A stretch of 64,000 bases of DNA from Sialis fuliginosa (Eukaryota; Arthropoda; Insecta; Megaloptera; Sialidae). Below the pieces are notes generated by a model. It ran no database searches. It was not told the DNA's origin and was given only the letters and a program-made list of their open reading frames with translations. This document shows positions 1-10,989 of the stretch, piece after piece (the first letter of the stretch is position 1; every line of letters starts with the position of its first letter). Both the position numbers and the translations under genes were made by a program. Where the stretch lies: the NCBI GenBank assembly GCA_961205875.1, contig OY540810.1, forward strand, positions 34,720,001 through 34,784,000, read 5' to 3'.

Positions 1-216
1 AACAAATGCACGAAAAATTGATCACAGTATCGCCACCTATCCGTATCATTTGAAATTACAATCGTCCTCAAAATATACCCTCAATCATGGATTTCGGAAA
101 GTCCTCAAACTATGCCTTCAACATGTGATTACTTTGAGGACCGACCTCAAAGTATGCAAATGTCTCCAAAGTATTCGCTGGATCGAAATCTCGACCTCGA
201 AAGATGCGGTGTACAT

Positions 217-218
<2 letters not shown>
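1..218. other. AT-rich DNA with a short degenerate repeated phrase
   Basis: Between about 65 and 180 a phrase close to CCTCAAA-TATG recurs several times (cctcaaaatat, cctcaaactatg, cctcaaagtatg, ctccaaagtatt) with irregular spacing. This may be a decayed minisatellite. No gene is seen. Confidence 0.3.

Positions 219-279
<61 letters not shown>
219..279. repeat. (AT)n microsatellite
   Basis: About 30 uninterrupted AT units. All reading frames through it are tyrosine-isoleucine runs and are not genes. Confidence 0.98.
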
Positions 280-280
<1 letters not shown>

Positions 281-1262
281 CTCAATTTTGCCAAAATATC
301 CTTTCTGCACAAAGTCATTTAAGTATAAAAAAAATAATTTAAAAAATTCTAGTGTATCATTAATATTTATTAAAATCGAAAAAAGGTAATGAAATAATTT
401 TGTTATTTTTATACGTGTGAATGTATTCCACTTGTTAATAAAATGTAATTCATGTCAAAATAAGTAGGTATTTTATCCTGACACCAATAAATTGAAAAAC
501 TGATAAAATCAAGTAGAGGTAACTTATTTTCCAACTAAAAATCTTCCCACATTCCATAGATTTCAAACAAAACGATCATAAAAACTGAATTTAAATAACG
601 TTTTTATAAATAAAAAATCACGCAAACTACTTATCTACATAAAAGTGATAAAATTAATTCTATTTTATTTTTGATCGTGTCGGATAATTTGATTGTTTCT
701 AAGTCAAGTGTTTTTTAAATTTATAAAATGATATTTGCATACTGTATACGAAAATCTAAAGTGAATCTACAATGATTTAATTTGCAATAAATATATTTTA
801 TTACATAGTTTTTTTACATCATTTTTGTACTTTTTACTAATACCTATCAATTAGAATACATTTTTTGATTCCCGGATTTCAACTTGTCAATTAACTCCTA
901 AGAATTCTCATGCTTATGTACGTTACGTATAGATTTATAATTATTTAATGATTTTAAGCATAAGTTTTAAACAATAACGAAGTAAAATATTAACTATTTG
1001 AATATAATAAATAATTCTGACTATAAACATCCCAAAATAACCACAAATGTCCAACAAATTATTCGATGTGCATCATAAAAAAATTAATTTACTACTGTTA
1101 GTCGAAACCACTTCATTTATAAAATTATATCAACTTTTAGTTTCTTTAAAATATTGTTTTTGACTTTTATGGCTTAATTTAATTGATACATTAACATCCC
1201 TGTTATGTTTTTCATTGAGCATAATATATACAAAAATTGATAGAGTACTTTTTTATTTGAGA
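280..1262. other. AT-rich intergenic DNA, no gene seen
   Basis: Homopolymer-rich AT DNA. I see no coding stretch, inverted repeat or GC-richer patch here. Confidence 0.6.
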
Positions 1263-1533
1263 CTAGCGCATTGGACCCGGTGTTACCCGGGTTAATATCA
1301 AAAAAATCATAGTGACTTAAAATATTCAACATGCACACCCAACATGCCCACCCAACACGCTCACATCATGGAAACAAAACACAACTTGATAATTATTTTT
1401 TTAGTCTTTTGATGTTAATTCTTAAGTTTTCATGAAATATTAATAGCCACGAATTTGCACAGAAAAATTATCTAATTATTAGTGAAAACCATATCGAAAT
1501 CATTAAAACGAATGTTCATTTTTATAATACCCG
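1263..1533 (-). mobile_element. Non-autonomous Helitron remnant (copy 1)
   Basis: Read on the minus strand it starts near TATTATAAAAATGAACATTCG-like sequence at about 1,530 and ends in a GC-rich hairpin followed by AATGCGCTAG at 1,263, with T as the next host base. CTAG-T and the preceding hairpin are Helitron 3-prime features. It carries about three units of the CATGCCCACCCAA minisatellite found inside the fuller copies at 17.7 and 61.8 kb. The 5-prime end is worn, and no TC terminus can be fixed. Confidence 0.7.
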
Positions 1534-1869
1534 ATATTAAATATTTTTTTTTGTGAATGAAATTGACATGTTAATTTATATGTAAAACAAGTTCTATAAG
1601 AAGTAAAATCATAAATTTGATTAAATCAAAAATAGATATATTATACATTTATTACTATTTTCAAATTATTATACTCCAAATAAAAAAAAACACAACATGT
1701 ACATTATAACATAAACAACAAATCGTATAATTTTATATTTATTTTATTTACTAAAAAATCATGTACAAGAAAAATTCGAATAGAATTGGCATAAAATACA
1801 GACAACTATTGACATTAATGCCTATGTACATAGTCTAAAAATCCATAAAACAATATAATATATTCATTA
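1534..1869. other. AT-rich intergenic DNA, no gene seen
   Basis: Only AT-rich sequence with poly(A) runs; no feature supported. Confidence 0.6.
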
Positions 1870-2480
1870 TTTGGATCAGTCTGATCCGTGTAACAATTTG
1901 TTAACAGTTTTCGGTTTGTCCGATGCAAGTTTACAATGTCCTACAGTGTTAACAAATTATTTTAATGTAAGACACACGGTCGAGTGTTGTGGATTTTTAT
2001 CGATGCTTTATCACTGCGTGGGAGCGTTAGCATCTCTCACGTATCTACGGAACACGTGGTCTCATGGGCGCACCTCACATCACATTAAAATAGGTGAAGA
2101 TTAGTATTGATTTTTATCAAAAATTAAACTTTAATTTTATCCCGAGTCAGACATTAATTTGTACTAAATTTGATGTTTCAAATAATTATCATATCAATAC
2201 ATCAATATACAAACATGTTGGTTTCCAGATTTTTTTCTGTCTCGGTTTCGATCTCGTCTTGATATCGGGCACGTGTACAAAACAAGACCGTCTTTATTAA
2301 CTACAATATGAGTCCGAGACGCAAGTACGGATTCAATTTTAACGAGACGAAATAGAAGCGAGATTGTCAGTAGTAAAACTCGATACAGAGATAAGACTTC
2401 AATTCTAAAAACTCTTGGGCAGCCCTTGATTAGTATACTAATCATTTTACAGTCAGTGCAATCAATTTTCATATTTAGAA
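1870..2480. other. GC-richer unclassified stretch
   Basis: More complex than its flanks, with patches such as GGAACACGTGGTCTC and GGGCACGTGTAC, both containing the CACGTG E-box core. Short open frames exist (77 codons plus strand from 1,871; 92 codons minus strand from 2,472), but neither has a recognisable domain, and they overlap repetitive-looking sequence. It could be a decayed repeat, a conserved non-coding element or a pseudogene. The sequence alone does not decide. Confidence 0.3.
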
Positions 2481-2708
2481 TTTTTGTCTATATGGTTCGT
2501 TTATTCTGCTAAAGACCTTAAATAAAATTATTTTAGAATAGATATCACCTCGCTACTCAATCAAAGGAGTAAGCAATAACATTTACCAATTAAAAAGAAT
2601 TACTACCGAACCGAATTTAGTGACATTTTCATAGTTACAGTGTCAAATCAGTAATAAAACAGACGTAGCGCAGTAGAAATAAATGGCGTCGTTGTTAAAT
2701 GTGATGCC
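2481..2708. other. AT-rich spacer, no gene seen
   Basis: No motif or coding signal supported. Confidence 0.5.
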
Positions 2709-3179
2709 TACTTGTTAAAAGCGCACTCAAGCAAGATTTACTGTTTTTGTGATTAACGGGCTTCTTTTATGTTACTAATAAAACAAAACTTTTTATTTAA
2801 TCAATTTAATTACCAAAATCCGAAAATATAGTTTTTTTTAATTATCGCCTTTTATTTTGTTTATGTTTTTTCTCCAGTAATGAATTAAGTAAAACCAGTA
2901 ATGAGCACGCAGTGATGAGCACTTGCTAATGATTGAAAAATGATAAGTACTACGACACAAACGATATAAAAGAAAGAATCGTCAAATTTGAAATAATGTA
3001 AAGCAGTTGCTATTATAATAATATAATAGTTAGCATCAAATCACGCTGTAAGATAGTTAAATATATATAGATTAATATTCAGAAATTGTTGTTATCAAAT
3101 ATGAACAAATAATTATAATTCAGTAAATTTATCTAAAAATTAGCCATTACTGGTGTCATATCCAAGACTGGTGCCAGTA
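2709..3179 (-). mobile_element. MITE-A copy 1
   Basis: Member of a seven-copy family in this window. The family is about 540-566 bp long with terminal inverted repeats TACTGGCACCAGT / ACTGGTGCCAGTA. It has no coding capacity and a conserved core reading TTTTGTGTCGTAGTACTTA followed by TCATTTTGTAATCATTAGCA. The motif ATTACTGG recurs near one end and in the middle. This copy is reversed relative to copy 2, has a damaged left end (TACTTGTTAAAAGCGC) and lacks about 17 bp near AATTCTCATG. Its right end, GACTGGTGCCAGTA, is intact. No clear target duplication is visible, so the superfamily is not assigned. Confidence 0.85.
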
Positions 3180-4279
3180 CCTAACATGTATATGGGGAAA
3201 GCCACAAGACATCCTTAATAGTATACACCTATATAGATATAAAATAAGAATGCACGTATAGTAGATAAGAATTGAAATCTGAAATTGTGAATAAAATAAT
3301 TTCGTTACGTAGGTACACAGTTAAGTCGAACAATAAACGTTGTCAACAATATTTATCGAAAAAAACTTAAAATTAATTAAACTTAAAATTAAAACTAAAT
3401 AACACATGATTTTTTTTAAATATTTATATGTACGCCACTGTATTGTCTGGGATATTTAAACTTAAAAAAACGGAACCTATTTGAAAACCGTTTTTTTTGT
3501 ATTGAATTAATTTACAGACATAGAATATATAATTGAGTTTGCATCATTCCTATATGAGGCTTTTCGGTATTTTGTTGTGTTAATCTACTATCAATTTAGA
3601 ATAAGAAATGATATTTTTATCTTCTCACGTCAGTTTATTTGCGATAGAATTTATCCATACGAATAAAATGTCAGATAATAGCAATGTTCTTAAGAGATAC
3701 AGAATGTAAATAAAGTGGAACCAAATTATTTTTATCATTTGAATAAAATTTACGTCAATTAATAAATGTATGATTTACATTTATCAAATGAATTATTAAT
3801 AAAAAAATTATTACTGTCTATATGTTAATATAAGATAAACAATATCTGTTATTAATTATATATTCGTCTTAAAATTCCTATACACAAATATTTTTGGTTT
3901 AATTTTCAGTAATAAATAATAAATTCAGAATTTACAATTGTTAATAATAATATAATTTTCCTTAAATAAAATACAAAGGTTCATTTGCATAACAAAAATG
4001 TCCATGCCAAATTAATACCCACATATGCTCTAATTTTTTTCTAATCTGTATAATATTAGTACATCAATAAAAAAATATATAATCTACATTTTAATAGCGC
4101 AAACTTTTGAATAATGATCTGTGGTAGGTACAACATATTATGTCATCATGTTATAATAGTATTGAACTAATTGAATTAGAGGCTTAGTTAGATTGGACCT
4201 CGACATTGAGGAGCGGCTACTTTTTAATATTAACCCAGGACTGGGTGTACTTAAATAGTGACAGGCGCGCGAACTATTA
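3180..4279. other. AT-rich intergenic DNA, no gene seen
   Basis: Long AT-rich run. The small patch at 4,190-4,275 (GATTGGACCTCGACATTGAG, AGTGACAGGCGCGCG) is GC-richer but too short to classify. Confidence 0.55.
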
Positions 4280-4492
4280 TCTATTATAAAAATGAATGTT
4301 CGTTTGTATGAGGTTTATAGACTCGGGAATTAATGAACCGATTTCAATGCAGTTTTTACCAAAAGTTAGATCAATTTTCTGTATAGTATTTTGTAGCTAT
4401 TAATATTTTATGAAAATCTATAATTAACATCAAAAGACTAAATAATCTTTATCAAGTCGTGTTTTGTTTTTATGATGACACAGCATACATTT
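4280..4492 (+). mobile_element. Helitron 5-prime fragment (copy 2)
   Basis: Begins TCTATTATAAAAATGAATG and continues through the family's conserved left part (ATGAACCGATTTCAATGCAG, then AATATTTTATGAAAATCTA and AAGTCGTGTTTTG). It breaks off near the CACAGCATACA position shared with the copies at 17.7 and 61.8 kb. The 3-prime half is absent. Confidence 0.7.
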
Positions 4493-6060
4493 TGTTGATT
4501 TGGTAATTTTTGAGGAATATTACTTGGTAAGTGAGGTATTTTACAGAAAACGAGTTTTAGTCATAAAGATTATTTTTTACAAAATAAGTAATGTGGCAAA
4601 AATAAGAATTTTAGAAAAAATAAATAAATGAAAAAAAATAATATAATCAACAAACGATTCAAAATGTTGTAGGGTAATTCTGACTGCTCCCGGGTCAATT
4701 CTAAGCAATTTCGCTGGTGGTCGATTTAACGCCTACACGATATCTTAATTAACTTCACAAGAAATATATATCTTACTTATAATATATTTTTTGTCAATGT
4801 ACAGTTTGTAACAAATTGCAATATGTTATGTTTTTTATGTGTGAGAATATTTATATTAAATGATCTTGACTATAAATTGTACAAGACAAGATTGCTGTAC
4901 GATAACAATTATTTATGCTAGATTATTTGTATAAAACTATTTATATATTTAGTATCCATTATGTTTGTTTTAATTTTATGACAAAAAATTATTTTTTCGT
5001 TTTATAATGTTAATTTCTATTTTAATTTTTTGATGATAAAATGATTAGCCAGATATTCAGGTTCTTAAATGGTAATTACTATCATGTTTTCTTATTTTAT
5101 GTTATTTATTTAAAACGTAATCGTTTTGTTTAAGTAAATGCAATTTTTTGTTCTCTTTTTGGTTTTATGTGAAATGCACATTACGGTAGTGTGACTTTTA
5201 ATTATAAATATAAATTTTGTATTTTATTGAGTATGACCTGAAGTTTTTAAATACTGGATATTTAAAAATAACATTAAACAAAGGTATTTGTACATTAAAG
5301 CTATGTAGAAACATACATGAATAGTATGCGTTTTTTATAATTATAAAAAAAAGTTTATTTACGATACACTAAAGTGAATCTTAGTAAATAAAATGTATTT
5401 ATTTAAAGAAGGAAAATTTAAACACCATACGTGTAAAATTTATAAAAATAAATTGATTTGAAACTGGCTCCGTTTCTTGCTTCAATTTAAATTAAATTAT
5501 AAATTTAATTAATATAAAATTCTCGAAAGCCTCTCATATCATAGCTTCTGGGTGTTCTATGACTTTTGAGTTATTTATGTCATTATAACTTTATAACATG
5601 ATGCTCCTTACACAAATTTATTACATGTGTAATGTGTATGTAGATCAAAACGATTAGCCAAACGCGCAGTTTTAGTGAATATATTTTTTTCGATTTAAAG
5701 TTGAACTTCAAAATAATCACAAATGAAATCTAAAAAAGCTTAAACTTTTAGACTTCAAACGGTTCCAAGTAAAGCTGTCTACATGGAAAAGATTGTATAG
5801 TAATAATAATTATGCTATTGCTTTTCTTTATATTTGAAAAATGGAAAATGTAAGTTACAAAAAAATTTTTTATCTAATCTAACAATTTTAACCAAGGCGA
5901 TAAAACATAGAATTTTTCCAGTTAAAGAAAAAAGTTTGAATACATTGATTTTAATACCAATATTTATTGTTTCAATAAGTCATATTTTGTCACAAATTAT
6001 GATTATTTTATTCTTAAAATAAAATATAAGTAAATAATAGTAATACTTTTTAAATAGAAT
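4493..6060. other. AT-rich intergenic DNA, no gene seen
   Basis: A short complex patch at 4,670-4,740 (GCTCCCGGGTCAATTC) looks like a repeat scrap. The rest is plain AT-rich DNA. Confidence 0.55.
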
Positions 6061-6074
6061 CTTTTTTTTCTAAC

Positions 6075-6118
6075 GCGGGTCGGGCACAATAAAATCGCCG
6101 ATCGATGTAGACCCGCGG
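6075..6118. repeat. Small GC-rich inverted repeat
   Basis: GCGGGTC at the left pairs with GACCCGC at the right around about 28 bp containing ATCGCCGATCGAT. It stands out in AT-rich DNA and could be the hairpin end of a decayed transposon. Confidence 0.4.
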
Positions 6119-6251
6119 GTCAGAAGTTATCTATATAATTGGTATAGATAATCGAAAAGAGTTATATTTTATCTTTAGAAATAAATGCAAAAAAAAAGTT
6201 TCGACAGTCTGCAAAAGCAGAAGGATGCTATAATTTGTAATAATTTTCCAT

Positions 6252-6705
6252 ATACAGGATGGTCCGATTTGGGATATAGATATTTTAGGAGATGATTCCT
6301 TGGCTCCTGCACAGAAATAATGATAAAAAATATCACATATTATAGGTACTTTTGAAGAAAAATGTCATTTTCATAAAAATTTTCAAAAAAATAAATATAT
6401 TTTTTGACTTTGATGACCAATAACTCTAAACCAAAAACATGGCTAGCAATAACGCTAATACTGAAAAATATTATAAATAATTAATTAATTAGTTAATTAC
6501 ATATGAAACTGACTAAATGTGGTTTGCTCTAGTTACGTTACTTTGGAAGTTGTGAGATAATCTTTGTTTGTAAGTACTACTCTGAAGGAAGTTTTTAAAC
6601 ATCCTGTACTTCAGAGGGTGTTGAAGATAGACCCCCCCTTTCCGTACATTTTTTTTATTTACAATGAGCCAAGGAATCAGCTCCTAAAGTAGGACAACCT
6701 GTATA
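6252..6705. mobile_element. Non-autonomous TIR element (MITE-B)
   Basis: Two blocks pair at the ends. The outer pair is ATACAGGATGGTCC on the left against GGACAACCTGTAT on the right. The inner pair, TTTAGGAGATGATTCCTTGG (6,284-6,303), has its complement at 6,668-6,687 with one mismatch. Between them is AT-rich non-coding DNA, including a run of eight C at about 6,632. The TATA on both sides may be the target. A single copy is seen in this window. Confidence 0.65.
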
Positions 6706-7045
6706 ACGTTTTACAGAGAAGAGAAATTTATCTTGGGGAAAGATATTGTCTCTTTCTGTACCTCACCATCGGTCGAATGCATCACATTAAAAATATCCCT
6801 TAAAAAGAAAAAGTTATGGCACTCCTACTTTACATTAACGCATTTCGAATAAAAATTCTCAGCTTTATCATATTATATATTTGAAAGTAACAATTCAATA
6901 AATTAATTGCGCATATACAAAAATGACATCCAGACCAGCTGTACCTAAATAGTTCACACACACATACATACACACTCACTTGGACGTCTGCTGCTGACGG
7001 AATAATAATTGACGTTTCACATTAAAGGGTACACGAAGTTTCGAG
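6706..7045. other. AT-rich spacer, no gene seen
   Basis: Contains ACACACACATACATACACAC near 6,955, a short simple repeat; nothing else is supported. Confidence 0.5.
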
Positions 7046-7330
7046 TGGACAATTTTAATAAACTGCAATTATACTCGTACATACATACATAGGTAGGTAC
7101 ACACAAGTGGTCCAGCGATGTGCGAGGAGGCAGGTGCTGCATGCGCGGGCCACGCGCGGCGCGACAACCCGCGTGTGTGAAAGGAGATGATGGCCGGCTT
7201 GATTGTAATTGTTTAATTGTTGCACTGCCAGTTGATATCCATACTTTCTATTACAATTGTTCCTTTTCAGTGTGCCGAAATAGGAAAAAGAACACATGGA
7301 ATCAACACTGTATCTGTTTGTAACTGTGAC
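7046..7330. promoter_or_regulatory. GC-rich island, candidate regulatory element
   Basis: A sharp GC-rich core at 7,113-7,200 (TGCATGCGCGGGCCACGCGC onward) sits in AT-rich DNA. To its right are TTGTAATTGTTTAATTG and ATTACAATTGTTCC, which resemble HMG-box/Sox (ACAAT) and homeodomain (TAATT) sites. Opposing open frames of 113 (minus) and 67 (plus) codons cross it, but both look like by-products of the composition. A CpG-like promoter, an enhancer or an unrecognised exon are all possible. Confidence 0.35.
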
Positions 7331-7788
7331 AGCCTGATAACCATACATGACCTGAAAAGTTGAGATTTGGTATAAAAAAAGTAAATAGTAGATCAATAAT
7401 GAACCTAAGATAAAAATATAATTTTAAGTTTTTTACATTTTTAAGGGGGTGAGGTACAAAATTGAGTACTAAATTAATTGTTTTATTCAATCTCGGCGAG
7501 AGTTGAGAATTCAAGGAAATTAAGTATGTAAACCTTTTATATTATTAGGAATATATTAAAACCATTTTTTTTTAAATTAAGAGCAATAATAAAAATAGTT
7601 TGTCCACAGCTTATGCATATCACCGCGTTTATGAATTAATAAAAAAAATGCTATAAAAAATTTAAAATACATTCTGCTGCCGTTTTTTGATAATATTTAA
7701 ACTGATAGAGTCAAAATATACATTTAACATTAAAAACATTTATTCTTTTTTAAATTGCTAAGTTTTCCTTCTTTTGTAAAAATAGTCA
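7331..7788. other. AT-rich intergenic DNA, no gene seen
   Basis: No supported feature. Confidence 0.55.
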
Positions 7789-7830
7789 CCCCCCCCCCCC
7801 AAAAAAAACACACACACACACACACACACA
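7789..7830. repeat. Compound simple repeat (C)n(A)n(CA)n
   Basis: A run of C, then a run of A, then about eleven CA units in direct succession. Confidence 0.95.
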
Positions 7831-9170
7831 TAACACCGTTAATATAAAATATAAATAAAGTAAACAGTGACAAAAAAAACTAATAAAAATACAATTAAAG
7901 AGAAATATCGATCAAACAAAGTTCAAGATATAATACAAGTTTCAGTCGATAGCAAAACTAACTTTTCTTTCATTGCAGCCTTCATAAAAACTACTAACAT
8001 TGAATACGATGTAAAATCATTGTTATTCAAAACGCGAAGTAGGCCTAGGAATTGCGATAATTGATGTTTCTCAAGAAATCAATTTATTATATTGACAGGT
8101 GTATTTTATTACACTTTAGATTTGAAAATTGAATCAAAACATACCAACAAATTGATCAATTGTAAGCCCTTAGGGGAAAATCAAAACATTAAATATAGTA
8201 TTTTATCTGTCAATACGATATCTAAGCCTAGCATTTATATAAATTTATAGTTTTGTTCAATCACATTTTGTACTCTAAACAATTATTATATTTGTTTTGA
8301 CTGACTAATTGCGATAAAATATATATCTGATTCTACATTTCCGCATGTAATTGAAAGAAAATCTATCTGGGCGGAAATTTACATATGTTACGAAATATTT
8401 GGAGATGCTTGAAACTATAATTATATGATTTTTCAGTTCTGTCATTCGTTAATTTAAGGTTTCATTTATATTAATAGTTTTAGAAAATGTTGGGTATTTG
8501 CTACTGACTTCAGATAATTTTTCATAAATATATATTAGACCCTAAAAACCTATACTTATCAATCAGTTCTACGAAATAATATACAGTATAGTTTAATTAA
8601 TTTAACTGGAAAATATGTTACTAATTTAGGACATTTTGTATGCGTGTACTTAAACTATTTTAAAAAAATTGTTAATTAATAGGTACCTAAAAAGCACATC
8701 AATATAAATAAAAAATATAATTCAACTCTTAGGTCAGGAAATATTAACTGCAAAAATGTATTTTCTAAGAAAAGCGTTTCCTTAGAAAAGACTAAGAACT
8801 TGTGGGTTACAAAGTTATAACTTCTCGACAATCATCACTTAAGTTAATTTAATAGTTAATTTATTCTAGAAAAAGTAATGATTTATAGTTAATATAAAAA
8901 ACAAAATCATTTTTCTGCATATGCATGTACAAACATACATAAATAACGTTTTTTTATGGAACATTTTAAATTGACTAACATTCATTACTGCAGCCAAAAT
9001 ATAACTTTTAATCACTGAAATCATTAAAACTAACATCGTATAAAATTTATTTGGTTTTATTTCATGGCTAGCCCGTGCTGCAACATACCCAAAATAAGTT
9101 CAGTTATATCAATAAAATTACCTTTGCACGCTACTCAAGAACTGGATTAATAAAATTTATACAAACCCAT
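7831..9170. other. AT-rich intergenic DNA, no gene seen
   Basis: One open frame of 65 codons from 7,867 is low-complexity and has no recognisable motif. No repeats were recognised. Confidence 0.5.
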
Positions 9171-9171
9171 G

Positions 9172-9256
9172 TACCAATCTGCATTAGCTGCACCGCGTAC
9201 ACTGCGTGTCTGGCTGTACACAATGCGCAGTGGCGGTCAGCATAAATTATCTGTAC
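9172..9256. promoter_or_regulatory. Short GC-richer island
   Basis: About 80 bp including GCATTAGCTGCACCGCGTAC, then TGCGTGTCTGGCTGTACAC and GCGCAGTGGCGG. The GTAC and TGCG words recur with partial dyad symmetry. It is clearly unlike the flanking AT-rich DNA. Function is unknown. Confidence 0.3.
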
Positions 9257-9389
9257 TTATCCAAGAATAACAAATATATGTGTATTGTGATTTACATCTT
9301 TTTAAACAAAATTTGAAATATAAATTTGATAGGTACAAGTACAAAAAAAATCGAACATTTCTGATATACCCTTTTCTTTGAGTTTAACA

Positions 9390-9965
9390 AATGAGAATAT
9401 CATCAGAGAAAGTTGGTTTTCTCGTTTCAAAGAGGGTAATTTTAACGTGTTTGATTCACCACATTCAGGAAAATCATCCGCTTCAATTTACGATTCAACT
9501 TGAAAATTAGCTAATAAGATGAATTATGACCAATTGACCATCGTACGATATTTGCGTTCCATGAAGGAAAGACGGTAAGTAATTTTACAGCATAACAATA
9601 CCCATTCCGGTACTGTTATGCTGTGTTTAGACCAAATAGACAAAACACTGTGTTGCTGTTTTGTCTTTTTGGTTTAAACACGGCATTAACATTACAAAAT
9701 TGGCCAATTAAAAACTCGGTTGGGATATTATGTCATATTCTCCTAATTCTCCTAATCTTGCAACAACAAATCATCTTTTTGTTCTTATTTACCAACCTAG
9801 AAAATTTAAGAAATCCTATTTAATAACGACGCTGCTATTTGAAAATTGGCTTCTTTACCTCAAAACCACCGGAATTTCAAGTGTGGTATCAAAAAGCTGT
9901 CAAAACGTTGGGTCTCGCAACGTTCTGGCAGTTGGAAGTCAATGGTGAACAATGCAGAATATTAT
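9390..9965 (+). pseudogene. Dead mariner transposase
   Basis: Translating from 9,408 gives ESWFSRFKEGNFNVFDSPHS then GKSSASIYDS, a stop, and KLANKMNYDQLTIVRYLRSM. This matches the N-terminal helix-turn-helix region of mariner transposases (WFxRFKxGxFxxxDxPxSGxP, followed by a Q-T-x-x-x-x-L-x-x-S/T segment). After a gap and frame changes, SYSPNSPNLATTNHLF (about 9,731-9,780) matches the PYSPDLAPSDYHLF catalytic-region motif, with the active-site Asp replaced. SKPPEFQVWYQKAVKTLG near 9,860 fits the C-terminal SKxxxFYxxGIxKL block. The middle, with the first two catalytic Asp residues, is missing or unrecognisable and appears replaced by a 65-bp hairpin (9,620-9,684). Stops and frameshifts show it is long dead. 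Confidence 0.8.
9620..9684. repeat. 65-bp hairpin inside the mariner relic
   Basis: Two 28-bp arms (9,620-9,647 and 9,657-9,684) pair with only a few mismatches, around a 9-base loop CTGTGTTGC. The left arm holds GTTTAGACCAAATAGACAAA and the right arm holds TTTGTCTTTTTGGTTTAAAC. The length and pairing resemble a pre-miRNA, but there is no sign of expression. Confidence 0.7.
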
Positions 9966-10440
9966 AATATTGATTAATTTATTCATTTTGTTTATAAAAA
10001 TAGTGGAAATACGAAAATACTTTTTTTTCGAAAAATCAAAAACGTTACCGCGTGCAGTATATATTCTTATATACTGTTATTTTTGTTTCAATTTAATTAA
10101 TTAATATTTACAAGCAAAATCGTGAAAGTACGAATTTTTTTTTTTTTTTATATTATGAAGTTTTCACTCACTAAAACTGGTTAAATATTTTGATTTATAC
10201 TTGTATCACATAGATTTAGTCGAAATATGCTGATTATAAATTTTTGCTAACGCGCAAACTGATCTCTGTGCATTACATCAAGTTTCTGAAATACCCACTC
10301 AGTATCTGACGTCAAACACTAGATGTTATTCCCGTCAAAAAATAATAAAAGCGCTAAGAAATGATGCATCAACCATATAACGAAATATTGTCCGTATCAC
10401 TGCGGTCAAAAAAAAGGTACTGCCACTTGTCAGAAAGCAA
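9966..10440. other. AT-rich spacer, no gene seen
   Basis: A T-run at 10,136-10,149 and ordinary AT-rich DNA; the patch around 10,270-10,340 is slightly more complex. Confidence 0.5.
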
Positions 10441-10870
10441 ACGCAAAAAATAAAATAAATCAGCCTCCTTGTCATATTATCGTCTAAGAACGCCACTGCC
10501 AATGCATATACTCAATACTCATAACTCGCCGCAATCTATATACTTACATATGTATACATATACACGTACACATATGTGTGTGGTAGGCAAAGGGCAGTGT
10601 GACATTGTGTCAGTGGTGCAACTGAAGTCGCGGGCCGTGAAGTGCAGCAGTCGTTGACATCAGTGGCACGAGTGCGTGCTAAATCAATAATGGTTCGCGT
10701 TCGTTTGTTTGTTTTACAGAAAGTGTTGCTAACTTACTGCACTCGCCATTATTGTCACAGAGCCTCTTGTTACCTAATGTTTATATGCGTGGTATCAGAT
10801 GACATGAGTAAATGATGACCTGTGACTAATTGACGTGTTGCTATTGACGTTACGAATCGGTTTATGAGAT
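10441..10870. promoter_or_regulatory. GC-richer island, candidate regulatory element or 5-prime exon
   Basis: One of the strongest compositional shifts in the window. It contains TATACATATACACGTACACA, the word CATATGTGTGTGGTAGGCAA (10,571-10,590), and AAGTCGCGGGCCGTGAAGTG. TCAGTG occurs twice (10,609 and about 10,660) and resembles an insect initiator, but I do not see a convincing downstream element at the right spacing. The 12-mer TGTGGTAGGCAA beside CATATG also occurs in the island at 22.38 kb. A decent 3-prime splice site (CGTTTGTTTGTTTTACAG) lies at about 10,700-10,720. Confidence 0.4.
10690..10815 (+). CDS. Possible 41-codon small ORF (unrecognised)
   Basis: ATG at 10,690 opens a frame beginning MVRVRLFVLQKVLLTYCTRH and ending VVSDDMSK before TGA. 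It is basic and hydrophobic at the start and has no domain I recognise. Its only support is that it lies in a GC-richer island. A splice-acceptor-like TTTGTTTTACAG sits inside it, so the true structure, if any, may differ. Most likely it is a chance frame. Confidence 0.12.
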   Translation: MVRVRLFVLQKVLLTYCTRHYCHRASCYLMFICVVSDDMSK

Positions 10871-10985
10871 AATAGTGGTGATTTTATTGTTTTGGCATGT
10901 ACACCGTGACAATTATATTCTGATACAAATGAAAATGCTAAAATATTAAATTTATAATAAAGTTCCAGATAAGTTTGTATTCAAT
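10871..10985. other. AT-rich spacer
   Basis: Nothing supported. Confidence 0.5.
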
Positions 10986-10989
10986 TCTT

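Noticed and set aside
50..342. Four open frames of 66-76 codons around the (AT)n tract
   Set aside because: They consist mainly of YIYI repeats translated from the microsatellite on both strands.
7055..7396. 113-codon minus-strand frame across the GC island
   Set aside because: Despite its length it has no domain, overlaps a plus-strand frame, and its Arg/Ala/Cys segment is what CG-rich DNA gives by chance. The region is kept only as a candidate regulatory island.
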